A DNA stretch of 64,000 nt from Valencia hispanica (Eukaryota > Chordata > Actinopteri > Cyprinodontiformes > Valenciidae). Below the pieces are notes generated by a model. The model searched no databases, had not been told where the DNA came from, and worked only from the letters and a program-made list of their open reading frames with translations. The DNA is taken from the NCBI GenBank assembly GCA_963556495.2, contig OY747702.1:3780501-3844500 (forward strand), read 5' to 3'. Position 1 is the stretch's first letter; the number at the start of each line of letters is the position of its first letter. Of the stretch, positions 22,444-33,078 are shown one piece after another. The position numbers and the translations under genes are program-made.

Positions 22444-24707
22444 AAGAAGAAGATCCCAGTATGCAGCCTCAACCACAGACTTTCCTGCAGAGGCCTCAAA
22501 GGTTAAATGATTCTGATCGAAATTTCATACCAGAGCCACAAGGTGCACAACACCTTGCAAGATATCTAATGCGCTGTGAATTTGTGACTTCTGGCTTTCT
22601 GCAATTTGAGGACTGTCCTGAACACTACAGGTCATGGAAAGCATCTTTCCAAAGTGCAACGCAGGATTTAAATCTGACAGCCACAGAAGAACTGGATTTG
22701 TTAGTCAAATGGCTGGGGCCTGATTCCTCAGAACAGGCTAAAAGGCTTCGCTCTGTGCATGTTTTCAATCCTACAGCAGGCCTACACATGGTGTGGTGTG
22801 GTCTGGAAGACTGTTACGGAACTGCTGAAGTGATAGAAAATGCTCTGCTTAGAAAACTTGAAGAATTTCCAAAGCTAACCAACAAAGATAATATTAAGCT
22901 AAGAGAACTGGGTGACATCCTCCTTGAACTTGAGTGTGCAAAAGGAGAAGGATACATGCCAGGACTGGCATATTTGGACACAGCTCGTGGGGTAAATCCT
23001 GTCATAGAGAAGCTACCACATAGTCTCCAAGACAAATGGGTTGTCCAAGCATCTAAGTGTAAAGAGGTTTATGGAGTGGGATTTCCTCCGTTCACGTTTT
23101 TTTCACAGTTTATCAAAAATCAAGCTAAAGTGAGGAACGATCCTAGTTTCGCCTTTACCCCCTCAAACAGTCACATGCCTTCAAGATCAGAAAAGACCAC
23201 AAGGCTTAACCATAAAATATCTGTGACCACACACAAAACGGATGTTCCTCTCAAACAGACGGACTGTGAGCCTTTTACCGGCAAGAAGAAAATAAGTGAG
23301 CCAGATCATGAGTGCTCAATCCACAAAAAAACCCATCCACTCAAAAAGTGCAGAAGTATTAGGAACAAACCTATAGGGGAGCGCAAAGTATATCTCAAAG
23401 AAAATCATATCTGCTTCAGATGTTGTGGGTCAACTCAGCACATGGCCAAAGACTGCAGAGTGACTGTCAGGTGTACCGAGTGTGGCAGCGAAACCCACAT
23501 GACGGCCCTGCACCCGGGTCGTCCTCCTACTTCTTCTGAGAGTGTCATATCTGACAAAGAGCAAAGCGGGGAGCACAGTGGAAATCCATCTTCAGTTACA
23601 TCTAAGTGTACAGATGTTTGTGGCAGTATAGACAGCCTGCCTTCATGTGCTAAAATCTGTTTGGTTAAAGCATATCCCGCCGGCAGAAATGACAAAGCAG
23701 TATATATGTACGTAGTGCTTGATGAGCAGAGCAACAAATCATTGGCCAAGTCAGAGTTCTTTGATTTGTTTGAGGTGAATGCAGATGTAGTTCCATACAA
23801 AATAAAAACTTGCTCAGGAACTACAGAGACCTCTGGTAGAAGAGTGGACAATTTTGTTCTTGAGTCTATGGATGGAAAACTACAGATTCCTCTCCCAACA
23901 CTTATTGAGTGTGATATGATGCCAGACGATAGGGCAGAAATCCCTTCACCTGAGGTGGCGCAGCATCACCCCCTCTTACAGCGAGTTGCCAACAAGATTC
24001 AAGCTGTGGACCCAGATGCCCCCATCCTCCTGCTTTTAGGACGAGACATCATAAGAGTGCATAAAATTCGGGAGCAAATCAACGGGCCGCATGATGCTCC
24101 TTATGCACAGAGACTTGATTTAGGCTGGGTAATAGTCGGCAATGTCTGTCTAGGAGGAGTGCATAAACCAACTGAAGTCAGTGTTTATAAAGCAAAGGTG
24201 CTGCAAAATGGTTGCACATCCTTCCTCAGTCCTTGTCCAAATCGGATGCAAATAAAGGAAAATTACGGTGCCACACAGCATCTCCAACCCCCACCCTTCG
24301 TCTGTGCGGAGATCAACCATTTTGTATGCACACATGACCTTGGATCCTCAGTGTTTGAGAAGACAAAGGATGATGATAAACCGGCAATGTCAGTAGAGGA
24401 CAAGGAGTTCCTGAACATCATGGATAAGGAGGTTTATCAAGACGAGGATCATAGTTGGGTAGCACCTTTACCGTTTCGTTTTCCCAGACAACACCTTCCA
24501 AGTAATAGGGAACAGGCAATGAAGCGACTCTACTCACTCAGAAAAACATTGGAAAGGAGGTCAGAGATGAAAAAAACCATGTGGAGTTCATCCAGAAAAT
24601 GCTGGACAACAACCAAGCTGAGCTCGCTCCAAGTCTGGAAAAAGGTAAAGAACACTGCTACCTTCCAACATTTGGTGTCTATCATCCGAAAAAACCAGCG
24701 CAAATAA
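22425..24707 (+). CDS. BEL/Pao gag-protease segment
   Basis: The 760-codon frame holds the rest of gag and the protease. Residues 40-240 are the DUF1759-type capsid-like region (YLMRCEFVTSGFLQF, FEDCPEHYRSWKASF). Around residues 300-365 two zinc knuckles are visible (CSIHKKTHPLKKC; CFRCCGSTQHMAKDC). From about residue 420 comes the DUF1758 aspartic protease, whose active-site loop reads VLDEQSNKSLA; the usual D-S/T-G is not present in that form. It then passes into the pre-RT linker (LDLGWVIVGNVCLG) and ends out of frame after about 24570, where the RT frame takes over. Confidence 0.9.
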   Translation: MGNTVLKEEDPSMQPQPQTFLQRPQRLNDSDRNFIPEPQGAQHLARYLMRCEFVTSGFLQFEDCPEHYRSWKASFQSATQDLNLTATEELDLLVKWLGPDSSEQAKRLRSVHVFNPTAGLHMVWCGLEDCYGTAEVIENALLRKLEEFPKLTNKDNIKLRELGDILLELECAKGEGYMPGLAYLDTARGVNPVIEKLPHSLQDKWVVQASKCKEVYGVGFPPFTFFSQFIKNQAKVRNDPSFAFTPSNSHMPSRSEKTTRLNHKISVTTHKTDVPLKQTDCEPFTGKKKISEPDHECSIHKKTHPLKKCRSIRNKPIGERKVYLKENHICFRCCGSTQHMAKDCRVTVRCTECGSETHMTALHPGRPPTSSESVISDKEQSGEHSGNPSSVTSKCTDVCGSIDSLPSCAKICLVKAYPAGRNDKAVYMYVVLDEQSNKSLAKSEFFDLFEVNADVVPYKIKTCSGTTETSGRRVDNFVLESMDGKLQIPLPTLIECDMMPDDRAEIPSPEVAQHHPLLQRVANKIQAVDPDAPILLLLGRDIIRVHKIREQINGPHDAPYAQRLDLGWVIVGNVCLGGVHKPTEVSVYKAKVLQNGCTSFLSPCPNRMQIKENYGATQHLQPPPFVCAEINHFVCTHDLGSSVFEKTKDDDKPAMSVEDKEFLNIMDKEVYQDEDHSWVAPLPFRFPRQHLPSNREQAMKRLYSLRKTLERRSEMKKTMWSSSRKCWTTTKLSSLQVWKKVKNTATFQHLVSIIRKNQRK

Positions 24708-25795
24708 GAGTTGTGTTCGATTCGAGCGCTGAATGTGAAGGAGTCTCTCTAAACAGTATGCTGCTCAAGGGCCCAGATTTGAGCAATACATTATTAGGAG
24801 TTATTTTGAGGTTTCAGAGAGAGCCTGTAGCTGTCACAGCTGACGTGCAACAAATGTTTTATTGTTTTCTAGTCAGAGAAGATCACAGAGATTACCTACT
24901 TTTCTTCTGGTATGAAGATAATGCCCTCAACAAGAACGTGGTGGAGTACAGAATGAAAGTTAATGTATTTGGCAACACTCCATCACCCGCTGTTGCAATA
25001 TACTGCATGAGACGGGCTGCTAAAAAGGGTGAACAGGAATATGGCTCAGATGCAAGGCAGTTTGTGGAGAGGCAGTTTTATGTTGAGGATGGGCTTATCT
25101 CAGTGGCCACGCCTGAAGAAGCAATAGACCTCCTCACAAGAACCAGCCAGATGCTTGCAGAATCCAATCTGAGGCTGCACAAAGTGGCATCAAACAGTGA
25201 CCAGGTAATGGGGGCCTTATCTCGGGAAGATCATTTAACAAATTTAAAGGATTTGGAGCTTGGTGCAGAGCCCCTGCCTCTTCAGCGCAGCCTGGGACTC
25301 TCTTGGAACCTGGAAACAGACACCTTTACGTTTCTAGTGTCACAGGAGGATAGGCCATACACACGTAGGGGAGTTCTGTCCACGATCAACAGTCTTTATG
25401 ACCCCCTGGGGTTTGTAGCTCCTATTGTAATGCACGGAAAAGCATTTTTACGAGAACTCTCTTCTGAACAGACTGAATGGGATGCTCCATTAATTCCAGA
25501 GAAGGAAGAAGAATGGAACCTATGGAAAGACTCCTTGAAGGCTTTGGAAGACTTACAGATCAAGAGATGCTACGTTCCTGTTCCGCTGTCTTCAGTGCAG
25601 AAGAAAGAGTTGTGTATCTTTTCAGATGCATCTACAACAGCAATAGGAGCTGTGGCCTACTTGAGAGCAACTGACAGTTATGGGAAGTACCATTTTGGTT
25701 TCATAATGGGCAAGTCCAGGTTGGCCCCAAAAGCCTGCCCATACCATCCCATGCCTCAAACTTTGTGCAGCTGTGCTGGCTGTAGAGCTGTATGA
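24581..25795 (+). CDS. BEL/Pao reverse transcriptase and start of RNase H
   Basis: The RT domain starts with LPTFGVYHPKKP and IRVVFDSSAE (about 24660-24730), continues with SLNSMLLKGPDL, VTADVQQMFYCF (first catalytic Asp) and the box FYVEDGL at about 25077, where YVED stands for the usual YVDD, so one catalytic Asp is Glu. The connection domain (LYDPLGFVAPIV) is followed by RNase H beginning KKELCIFSDASTTAIGAVAY. A frame change at about 25735 ends this block early. Upstream it overlaps the gag-protease frame by 127 bp in a different phase. Confidence 0.92.
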   Translation: MEFIQKMLDNNQAELAPSLEKGKEHCYLPTFGVYHPKKPAQIRVVFDSSAECEGVSLNSMLLKGPDLSNTLLGVILRFQREPVAVTADVQQMFYCFLVREDHRDYLLFFWYEDNALNKNVVEYRMKVNVFGNTPSPAVAIYCMRRAAKKGEQEYGSDARQFVERQFYVEDGLISVATPEEAIDLLTRTSQMLAESNLRLHKVASNSDQVMGALSREDHLTNLKDLELGAEPLPLQRSLGLSWNLETDTFTFLVSQEDRPYTRRGVLSTINSLYDPLGFVAPIVMHGKAFLRELSSEQTEWDAPLIPEKEEEWNLWKDSLKALEDLQIKRCYVPVPLSSVQKKELCIFSDASTTAIGAVAYLRATDSYGKYHFGFIMGKSRLAPKACPYHPMPQTLCSCAGCRAV

Positions 25796-26180
25796 ACTGA
25801 TCAAAGATGAGATTGATATCCATGTGGACGCTGTCAAGTTCTTCACAGACAGTAGGATTGTGCTTGGCTATATTCATAATTCCACACGAAGGTTTTATGT
25901 GTATGTGTCAAACCGAGTGGCAAGAATCAGGAGATCTTCTCACCCTGATCAGTGGTGCTTTGTCCCCACAAACCAGAATCCTGCAGACCATTCCACTAGG
26001 TTTGTACCAGCAGAACATCTTCAGCAATACAGCTGGTTGACAGGTCCCTGTTTCTTGAACCAGGACTACATGGTAGAGACTCCTGAGTCTAATGTTTTCA
26101 CTCTAGAAGAACATGAAACCGATGCTGAAATCCGACCTGAGGTCAAAACCATGGCTACCAGAGCTTTGTCAGCTCAGTGA
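25773..26180 (+). CDS. BEL/Pao RNase H remainder and linker
   Basis: This block continues RNase H in the next frame: LAVELYELIKDEI, then the Asp-bearing FFTDSRIVLGYIHN and the tail VPTNQNPADHSTRFV typical of BEL polyproteins before integrase. It ends with a TGA at 26178-26180. The 280 bp up to the next block keep weak similarity in broken frames. Confidence 0.88.
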   Translation: MLAVELYELIKDEIDIHVDAVKFFTDSRIVLGYIHNSTRRFYVYVSNRVARIRRSSHPDQWCFVPTNQNPADHSTRFVPAEHLQQYSWLTGPCFLNQDYMVETPESNVFTLEEHETDAEIRPEVKTMATRALSAQ

Positions 26181-26460
26181 GGATCACAACGATTTGAGCG
26201 GTTCTCAAACTGGACAAGACTTTGCCATGCAACAGCCAGACTCATCCATGTTGCTGCATCCTTAAAGAGAAACCCTGACAATACAAAGTGTAAGGGATGG
26301 AAATGTTTCAGTGAAACACCCACTATAACAGAAATCTGGCAAGCAAAGAGTGTGATCGTTCGTTCTGTCCATCAAGACATTTTCAAAGAGGAATTTTAAT
26401 GTCTCGAAAAGGAAAAGACATTTCCCAAACAAAGCTTACTCAAGAAGCTCAATCCTGTGA

Positions 26461-27673
26461 TTGACGTCAATGGGTTGCTGCGGGTTGGAGGGCGCATATC
26501 ACCTGGAGATCTGTCAGAAGAAGAAAAAACATCCTCTGATCATCCCAGCCACACATATTGCCACATTGCTTGTGAGATTTTATCATGAGCAAGTGTCTCA
26601 TCAAGGAGGTCACACGACCGAAGGAGCAATCAAAGCAGCGGGATACTGGATTATAGGAGGCAAACGCCTAGTTTCATCCCTTATCCACAAATGTGTTACC
26701 TGTCGCAAGCTGCGTGGGAAGTTACAGGAACAGAAGATGGCAGACCTGCCTAGCGACGGCTTACACCAGAACCCCCATTCACTAACGTCGGCCTTGATGT
26801 CTTTGGGCCTTGGACTATCATGACCCGTCGCACAAGACGAGGAAGTGCAAACAGTAAACGCTGGGCTGTCCTCTTTACCTGTATGTCAACCAGAGCTGTA
26901 CGGACAGCTTTATTAATGCTCTCAGGAGGTTTTTTGCAATCCGTGGCCCAGCTAAACTTCTTCGTTCTGACAGAGGGACTAACTTTGTCGGCGCATGCAG
27001 AGAGTTAACCATCAATGCAGAGGATGCATCAGTAAGATCCTACCTACAGGGCAAAGAGTGCAAGTGGATTTTCAACCCACCACATTCGTCACACATGGGT
27101 GGTTCATGGGAGAGACTCATAGGCATAGCCAGGCGCATTCTGGATGCTATGCTTCTCCAGGCAGCACACAATCGCCTTACACATGAGGTATTGAGCACTT
27201 TCATGGCTGAAGTCATGACAATCATGAACGCCAGACCTCTGGTGCCAGTGTCGACAGATCCAGACATGCCTATTATACTCACCCCAGCGATGCTCCTAAC
27301 GCAAAAGACAGATGTTGTTTCAGCTCCCACAGGTGACTTCAGCCTGCCCAAACTGCATGGGAAACAATGGAAGGATGTACAAAATTTAGCAGACACCTTT
27401 TGGAAGAGATGGAAAGGGGAGTATTTATCTACCCTACAAGACCGCAGAAGATGGACTGACCGGAAACTCAATGTCAAACTGGGCGATGTTGTTTTGCTTA
27501 AAGACAATCAGGTACACCGAAACAAATGGCCTGTTGGGATTGTAGTCAAAACCTTGCCAAGTGATGACAACATTGTTCGCAAAGTGGAAGTGAAGATAAT
27601 AAAAGAAGGAGCTGCCCAGGTTTATCTGAGACCAGTCTCAGAAATTGTTGTTCTGTGTTCCGAAGCAATTTAG
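26461..27673 (+). pseudogene. BEL/Pao integrase with C-terminal DUF5641-like region, frameshifted
   Basis: The zinc-binding HHCC part is readable at about 26560-26720 (RFYHEQVSHQGGH, then CVTCRKLRG). The first catalytic Asp lies in VGLDVFGPW at about 26790, in a different frame from the HHCC block. The second is in LRSDRGTNFVGA at about 26966, after another shift near 26910. The Glu follows in GGSWERLIGIARR at 27100. From there the frame is open to the stop at 27671-27673 and includes the C-terminal region (WKRWKGEYLSTLQ; LGDVVLLKDNQVHRNKWPVG). The DDE residues are all encoded, but not in one frame. Confidence 0.9.
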
Positions 27674-27739
27674 AGATGAAGCACTTTATTTGTGTTACAT
27701 TTTTTGTGGTGGCAAAATGGCATTGTGCCAAAGGGGGAG

Positions 27740-28270
27740 TATTCTGCCTTTACTGAAATGTTCTCATTTGATGTTGTAAACTAGAGCTATATGTTGAGTA
27801 TTATGTGAGTAGCCACCTAGAGGGCGTTTTTGTAATTGCAAGTGTAGAAGAGCTGAGAGCTTGCATAATTTTTTAGTGAGTCACAGTTAATGGCAGCTGA
27901 GCACATGGCGTCTGGAACTACTTCTTTGCAACACTTGAGTCTTGGACATTATTTGTCTGTAAGTACATATTTTAGTCATAAATGACTCATATTCTCTTAC
28001 TTTAAAGTACTTTATACTTTGTAATTTATGTGCAACTTGTGTCATATAGCATTTTTTCTTTGTAATTGTCATTTAATTGAAAGATTATGCTTGCATCCTA
28101 TGTGTAGCTAATGAATATTTTTATTTCTGTATTGTGTTACAGTTTTACAACTGAAAACAAGTTTCTCAGTAAAATACACTGGAAATTGAGCTCTGTGGAT
28201 TCTTTGAGATGCTTCAAGTTGTTAGCTAGCTGTCTACTTCTGCTAAGTAATGCATTAGGAGGGCAGCATA
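27740..28270 (+). repeat. BEL/Pao 3' LTR
   Basis: It starts TATTCTGCC directly after the purine tract at 27730-27739 and ends GGCAGCATA, followed by the duplicated GATAG. It is collinear with 21243-21770. Confidence 0.93.
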
Positions 28271-28275
28271 GATAG

Positions 28276-28854
28276 ACTTGTCATTATCTTGACCTTGGGA
28301 TTTAGTATTTAGAGTTATTGCCTTGGAAGGTAACACAGAGTTCCTGTTTGTATGGATGTTTACTCCCACCAGAGATATGTAGAGATGGTCAGAGATTTTA
28401 TTCAGAGTCACAGGCTGGAAGACGACTATAAGTCATGGGTGCAGACAAAGATCGGGGCTCCTTTTGGCTGGCAGGACGCTGCAGGGGAGACACAGCAGAT
28501 TGTCAGCAGGGGGGGACACAGTGTGCTGTATTCTTTTCCTTTGTTCCACTGTTTTAGATGTTTATATATGGCCTACCAGCTAAAAGGCATATTTGCTTCT
28601 TTAGTAATTTCTGAATTTCACCTGATGTTGAAACAAAAGAACTGGGTGTAGGAATTCTGGATGATTCCAGTTTACTCCTTGTGGAGATCTGGACGGATTC
28701 CTAACAAAGATAGAAATGATATAAATTAGGCCAATAGTAGAGATTTTGACTATACTGGCCTATCATGATTGCACAGATTAATGATGCCTAGTTTGTACCA
28801 GGTACACAAGGGGGATAAATACTGATGTTCTGTGTTCGCCCCATTCTTTCTCGG
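28276..28854. other. Unassigned stretch right of BEL/Pao
   Basis: A 99-codon open frame (28352-28651) is present but has no recognisable motif, no start context worth noting and no known neighbour. I treat the stretch as noncoding. Confidence 0.4.
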
Positions 28855-29032
28855 GCCAACACGGAGACACTGATGCATGTTTTTATCTCCAGTAGAATTG
28901 ATTACTGTAATGCCCTACTTTCTGGTCTGGAATGTGGTTTTATGTGGGATCATTTTAATCTGTAAAGCACTTTGTGATGCAACTTATTGTATGAAAAGTG
29001 CTTTATAAATAAAGTTTGATTTGATTTACACT
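28855..29032 (+). repeat. Short L2-like LINE 3' remnant with internal deletion
   Basis: Bases 28860-28935 read as the L2 RT tail (ETLMHVFISSRIDYCNALLSGL), then jump directly to a typical L2 3' end (AAAGCACTTTGTGATGCAAC, AATAAAGTTTGATTTGATTT). Several hundred bases between them are missing. It is a dead fragment. Confidence 0.75.
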
Positions 29033-30935
29033 AGATATTGTAAGTTTACATTTTATTGTCTTTTATTTTACTGAAAAGAAACATGTTGAACTACAAATAC
29101 AGTATATGTATTTTTCATTTTTGTGCAATAATAAATGTATAAATAAGTAATTAGGAAAGCAGGAAGAATGCAATTTCTCTTTTTACATTTTTCACTTCAG
29201 TAATTTAGAATTTTGTGTTTTTATAACATTTAGTTTGTATTTTGTTTAAAGTATCATCAGCTTTATTCATATTATGAGAGTTCTTGTCATGCATTGTTTG
29301 GAAAAATACTTGTAACTCCCCAAAAATTACTTGATACTTGTTGCATTTTTTAAAATACATTTTGCACAATAAATGTTCATTAAAATGGCAATGTATGCGT
29401 TATTAAATTTGATAATCTGTTGGAATGTATCTGGTATGTGAGAATGTTCAGAATGTGTCATTTTGACGTCTATAAACACTATAAAAGTATAAAAGAATAT
29501 ATTGCAATAAATATTGTTAACACACATTCTTCAGATTATATCACAAAATACATTTGAGGCCATATCGCCAAGCGCATTCCATAAGTTTTGTGCTCATCCG
29601 AAGACCATATTTACTTTGGGTCCCACTCTCTTTGAAACACCCACCCTCAGCTGTATTGATGATCATGAATTTTTGTAACCATATCTTGACAATAAATTAG
29701 GAATATGGAACACTCAAGGTCTTGTTGATAAATTTAATGTCCTAAGCATTAAATCTGTAATCTGTTTAAGAAAAAGCACGAAAACAATTATATGAAGTGC
29801 AAGCACCTCTTCAAAACATATCGATACACTGCAACCATGATTCTGTCACAATTATGTTTAAATACATTATGTGGTACCCCAAGCCTTTACTAAATCCACC
29901 AAGGGAGAATATGGTAATGAACAGAGCACCACAGCTTGTATGTCGGATACTGCCATCAGGGAGCGGAGGAGGAAGAGGATACAAGGATGGAGAAGTGTGT
30001 GAGAGAAAGATATGTAGGAAATGACCAGACATTAAAAAGGAGAGCAGTGACAGAAATTTGGTGCTTAAGCATCCAAGTTCTGGATTTGAATATGGAAGAA
30101 GAGGATCATGTTCTGGCATTATTGCAAGACAACCACAAATTAAAGCATTTAGATAAAAGTATATACACTGAACATATTTAGGTTTAGTTCAAATAACACA
30201 ATAGCTGGTTAAATAATTATAATTATTATTAGCTGTTTTGCCCGCTTAGACAGTCTCCCTTCATTTCACAAGCTCGGCTATCCTCTGATCATCAGCCTGA
30301 CATTACCTCCAGTGATGTGAGTGCAGCTCTTCTCCTTTCTCTATCATCCTGGTTGCAACTTTTGGTCCTTTTGTAACACCGACCCTTTTTCTACATCAAA
30401 CTGTGTGGTTTTTCCTAACTAACAACAGTCTTTACCACATTTGGGTCTAGCCACCTCACAACACTTCTGTATTTATCTTAGTATCCATACATCTAGCCTC
30501 TTACCTGACAGTATTTCTATTCTGAGCTCATGAATTCCAAACTGTTTCCTCCAATGCAAACCGTCCTGATCTTCTAGACTTTCAATAATAATTGTCCAAC
30601 ACACAGTTACACACCCATTCTTTACAGTGCGTGACTTGTTCCCATTCGTTATTTGTATTAAAAGAAAAGTTAATAATTTAAAAAATCCTACTGAACTCTA
30701 ATCGTAAATTAACAATAAAACTAAATGATGTGGACTAGAACAGCTCCTACTGTTAGCAGTTCAGGATTCTATTTTTAATGGAAATAATTTTGCAGGTTGA
30801 ATGTTTTCCTGCAAAGGAATTGTTTATTAGATCACTGTATTTTTACTATTCTGTGGATAATGCATCTGGTCTGGCGTTCCATTTAGCTGTGACACCTTCC
30901 TGAAGGGGGGCATCTGCTGAGCTACTCCTGCCAAC
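29033..30935. other. AT-rich intergenic DNA
   Basis: I see no recognisable gene or repeat in these 1.9 kb. A small pair of overlapping open frames at 29797-30181 (both strands) lacks motifs. Confidence 0.5.
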
Positions 30936-30939
30936 AACT

Positions 30940-31310
30940 TAAAGAGCAACTCACCCTTCTACCAGAGTCTTACTTCGCCAACCTTTCCTTTTTGAAAAAT
31001 GTGCCAAAAGTAGGCATTGTCTGGAGGACCGAGGGATGTTCGGGAGGAAAGGGCCGGATGTAAACTCTTGCTATTCAAACTACAACTCACTACGGAGGCG
31101 TGACTGAGACTTTTATGCCCCACAGCAGCTGTGCAGCTGATATCACACTAACTGGCCAACGTCACATATCACAGCAGAGCAAACAGGAATGGCTGATTCA
31201 AATTAATTTTTGAATAAGCTGCACTAAAATGCCAAAATAATGGCTACACATTTTGACAGCACTATTAGACACTCATTTATAGTTTATCAGCAAATAAAAG
31301 TAAGCCTTCT
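30940..31310 (+). repeat. TIR-type nonautonomous element, copy 1 (right end lost)
   Basis: It starts TTAAAGAGCAACTCACCC. The body (AGAGTCTTACTTCGCC, then AAGTAGGCATTGTCTGGAGG and GACAGCACTATTAGACACTC) aligns with the second copy at 32838-33078. That copy ends GGGGGCGAGTTGCACTTTAA, the inverted complement of this start. Copy 1 loses similarity after about 31310, before its right terminus. A TTAA at the terminus suggests a piggyBac-like origin but does not prove it. Confidence 0.6.
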
Positions 31311-31589
31311 GTAGATAGTTCACTTGGCCCTGTCTTTCAATGTTCAACCCTGTCTCTCTCCTAGACAAAGGTATTGGCTGAGGTTTTGTGGTCTAGCTGT
31401 GGTTGCTATGTTTCATCCTAAAGCTTTTAAAACTGGCACATAGCTTCTCTGTTAAGATGTGTTTCTTTTCTAGGTGAAGGCACTGAAGGAGCTTCTACTG
31501 CCATTAATCTTTTACTTTTCTCTAGCATAGATTGTTCTCCTGGTTCAGTGTTTTTGTTTCTTTTTCGTGTGTATGCTCTGTATTTTCAA

Positions 31590-31800
31590 ACCCCTAGTCT
31601 GTCATACAATATACACTGAGCTAGGTTCTGCTGGAGGTCTTCCTTTTAAAGGGGATTTTTTCCTCTTTGCTGTCTTTACACGCATGTTTAGTATGAGGGA
31701 TTGCTTTGAAGTCAACAACACCACGCAAGTGATTGTTCACTGCCACTACATGCTTGTCCAGGTTGAGTGAACACTGCAAGTCAATAACTCGATGCAATCT
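31590..31800 (+). repeat. Diverged L2 3'-UTR fragment
   Basis: TGAGCTAGGTTCTGCTGGAGG, then TTTTAAAGGGGATTTTTTCCTC and TAGTATGAGGGATTGCTTT match the conserved 3'-UTR module of the L2-like LINEs here (compare 49300-49390), with many changes. No RT sequence is attached. Confidence 0.65.
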
Positions 31801-31816
31801 CAGGCGTTTTTATATA

Positions 31817-32784
31817 CAGGTCTATCTCAAAAGATTAGCATATTGTGATAAAGTACATTCTTTTCCATAATGTAATGATAAAAATTAAACTTTCATATAT
31901 TTTAGATTCATTGGACACCAAATTAAATATTTCAGGTATTTTATTGTTTTAAAACTGAAGATTTTGGCATACAGCTCATGAAAACCCAAAATTCCTATCT
32001 CAAAAAATTAGCATATCATGAAAAGGTTCTATAAACGAGCTATTAACCTAATCATCTGAATCAACTAATTAACTCTAAACACCTGCAAAAGATTCCTGAG
32101 GCTTTTAAAAACTCCCAGCCTGGTTCATTACTCAAAACCGCAATCATGGGTAAGACTGCTGACCTGACTGCTGCCCAGAAGGCCATCATTGTCACCCTCA
32201 AGCAAGAGGGTAAGACACAGAAATAAATTTCTGAACGAATAGGCTGTTCCCAGAGTGCTGTATCAAAGCACCTCAGTGGGAAGTCTGTGGGAAGGAAAAA
32301 GTGTGGCAGAAAACGCTGCACAACGAGAAGAGGTGACCGGACCCTGAGGAAGATTGTGGAGAAGGACCGATTCCAGACCTTGGGGGACCTGCGGAAGCAG
32401 TGGACTGAGTCTGGAATAGAAACATCCAGAGCCACCGTGCACAGGCGTGTGCAGGAAATGGGCTACAGGTGCTGCATTCCCCAGGTCAAGCCACTTTTGA
32501 ACCAGAAACAGCGGCAGAAGCGCCTGACCTGGGCTACAGAGAAGCAGCATTGGACTGTTGCTCAGTGGTCCAAAGTACTTTTTTCGGATGAAAGCAAATT
32601 TTGCATGTCATTCGGAAATCAAGGTGCCAGAGTCAAAATCATCAGTTTTAAAACAATAAAAGACCTGAAATATTTCAGTTGGTGTGCAATGAATCTAAAA
32701 TATGTGAAAGTTAAATTTTTATCATTACATTATGGAAAAGAATGAACTTTTATCACAATATGCTAATTTTCTGAGAAGGACCTG
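31817..32784 (+). mobile_element. Tc1-type DNA transposon, second family, deleted
   Basis: The termini CAGGTCTATCTCAAAAGATTAGC at left and the complement of CAGGTCCTTCTCAGAAAATT at right, flanked by TA (31815-31816 and 32785-32786), define a 968-bp element. Both ends share the AGCATATTGTGATAAA motif, which is also repeated inside the left end near 32009. This family differs from the Tc1 element at 19502. The 3' half of the transposase gene is missing. Confidence 0.88.
32146..32745 (+). pseudogene. Tc1 transposase, one nonsense codon and C-terminal deletion
   Basis: The ATG at 32146 opens MGKTADLTAAQKAIIVTLKQ. After 26 codons a TAA at 32224-32226 stands where the context expects a Lys codon (KTQK*ISERIGCSQSAVSKHL). 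The frame continues with the bipartite DNA-binding domain (GRKKCGRKRCTTRRGDRTLR), ETSRATVHRRVQEMGY and the start of the DDE domain with the first Asp (KVLFSDESKF). Beyond FGNQGARV at about 32630 the frame runs into the right terminal region, so the second Asp and the Glu are gone. Confidence 0.9.
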
Positions 32785-32837
32785 TACACAGACAAACATC
32801 ATAAACAAGAAGAGAAATGCAGTACAAGATATGCAAG

Positions 32838-33078
32838 TCAACTCCTGCCAGAGTCTTACTCCACCCACATTTCCTGTTTGAAAAATTAGCCAAAAGGAGG
32901 CATTACTGGGGGGACCAAGGGCCGAGAGGGCTGGGCTGGGGGTGAGATCCTATCCCAACTCATTAAGGATTTACTTGTACTAAAATGCTAAAATAACACA
33001 TGTAGACAGCACTATTAGACACTCATGTATACAGTTTACCTGAAAAAAGTGGATTTGGGGGCGAGTTGCACTTTAAAA
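32838..33078 (+). repeat. TIR-type nonautonomous element, copy 2 (left end lost)
   Basis: It is homologous to 30940-31310 (CCAGAGTCTTACTCC, AAAAGGAGGCATTACTGGGGGG, GACAGCACTATTAGACACTC) and retains the right terminus GGGGGCGAGTTGCACTTTAA at 33059-33078. It abuts the 3' end of the P-element-like gene and probably truncates it. Confidence 0.6.

Larger units (their letters stand above)
21243..28270 (+). mobile_element. BEL/Pao LTR retrotransposon, full length, TSD GATAG
   Basis: Two LTRs (528 and 531 bp) bracket a 5.97-kb internal region coding for gag, aspartic protease, RT, RNase H and integrase in BEL/Pao order. The 5-bp duplication GATAG (21238-21242 and 28271-28275) and a purine tract AAAGGGGGAG (27730-27739) before the 3' LTR fix the ends. 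The LTRs differ by eye at about 15-20 substitutions and several small indels, so the copy is not recent. The coding region has at least five frame changes. Confidence 0.95.

Noticed and set aside
28352..28651. 99-codon ORF right of the BEL element as a host gene
   Set aside because: No motif, no splice or promoter context, and it begins 77 bp after the LTR duplication; not supported.
29797..30181. Overlapping plus and minus frames of 75-102 codons
   Set aside because: No motif, AT-rich surroundings and both strands open; not supported as genes.
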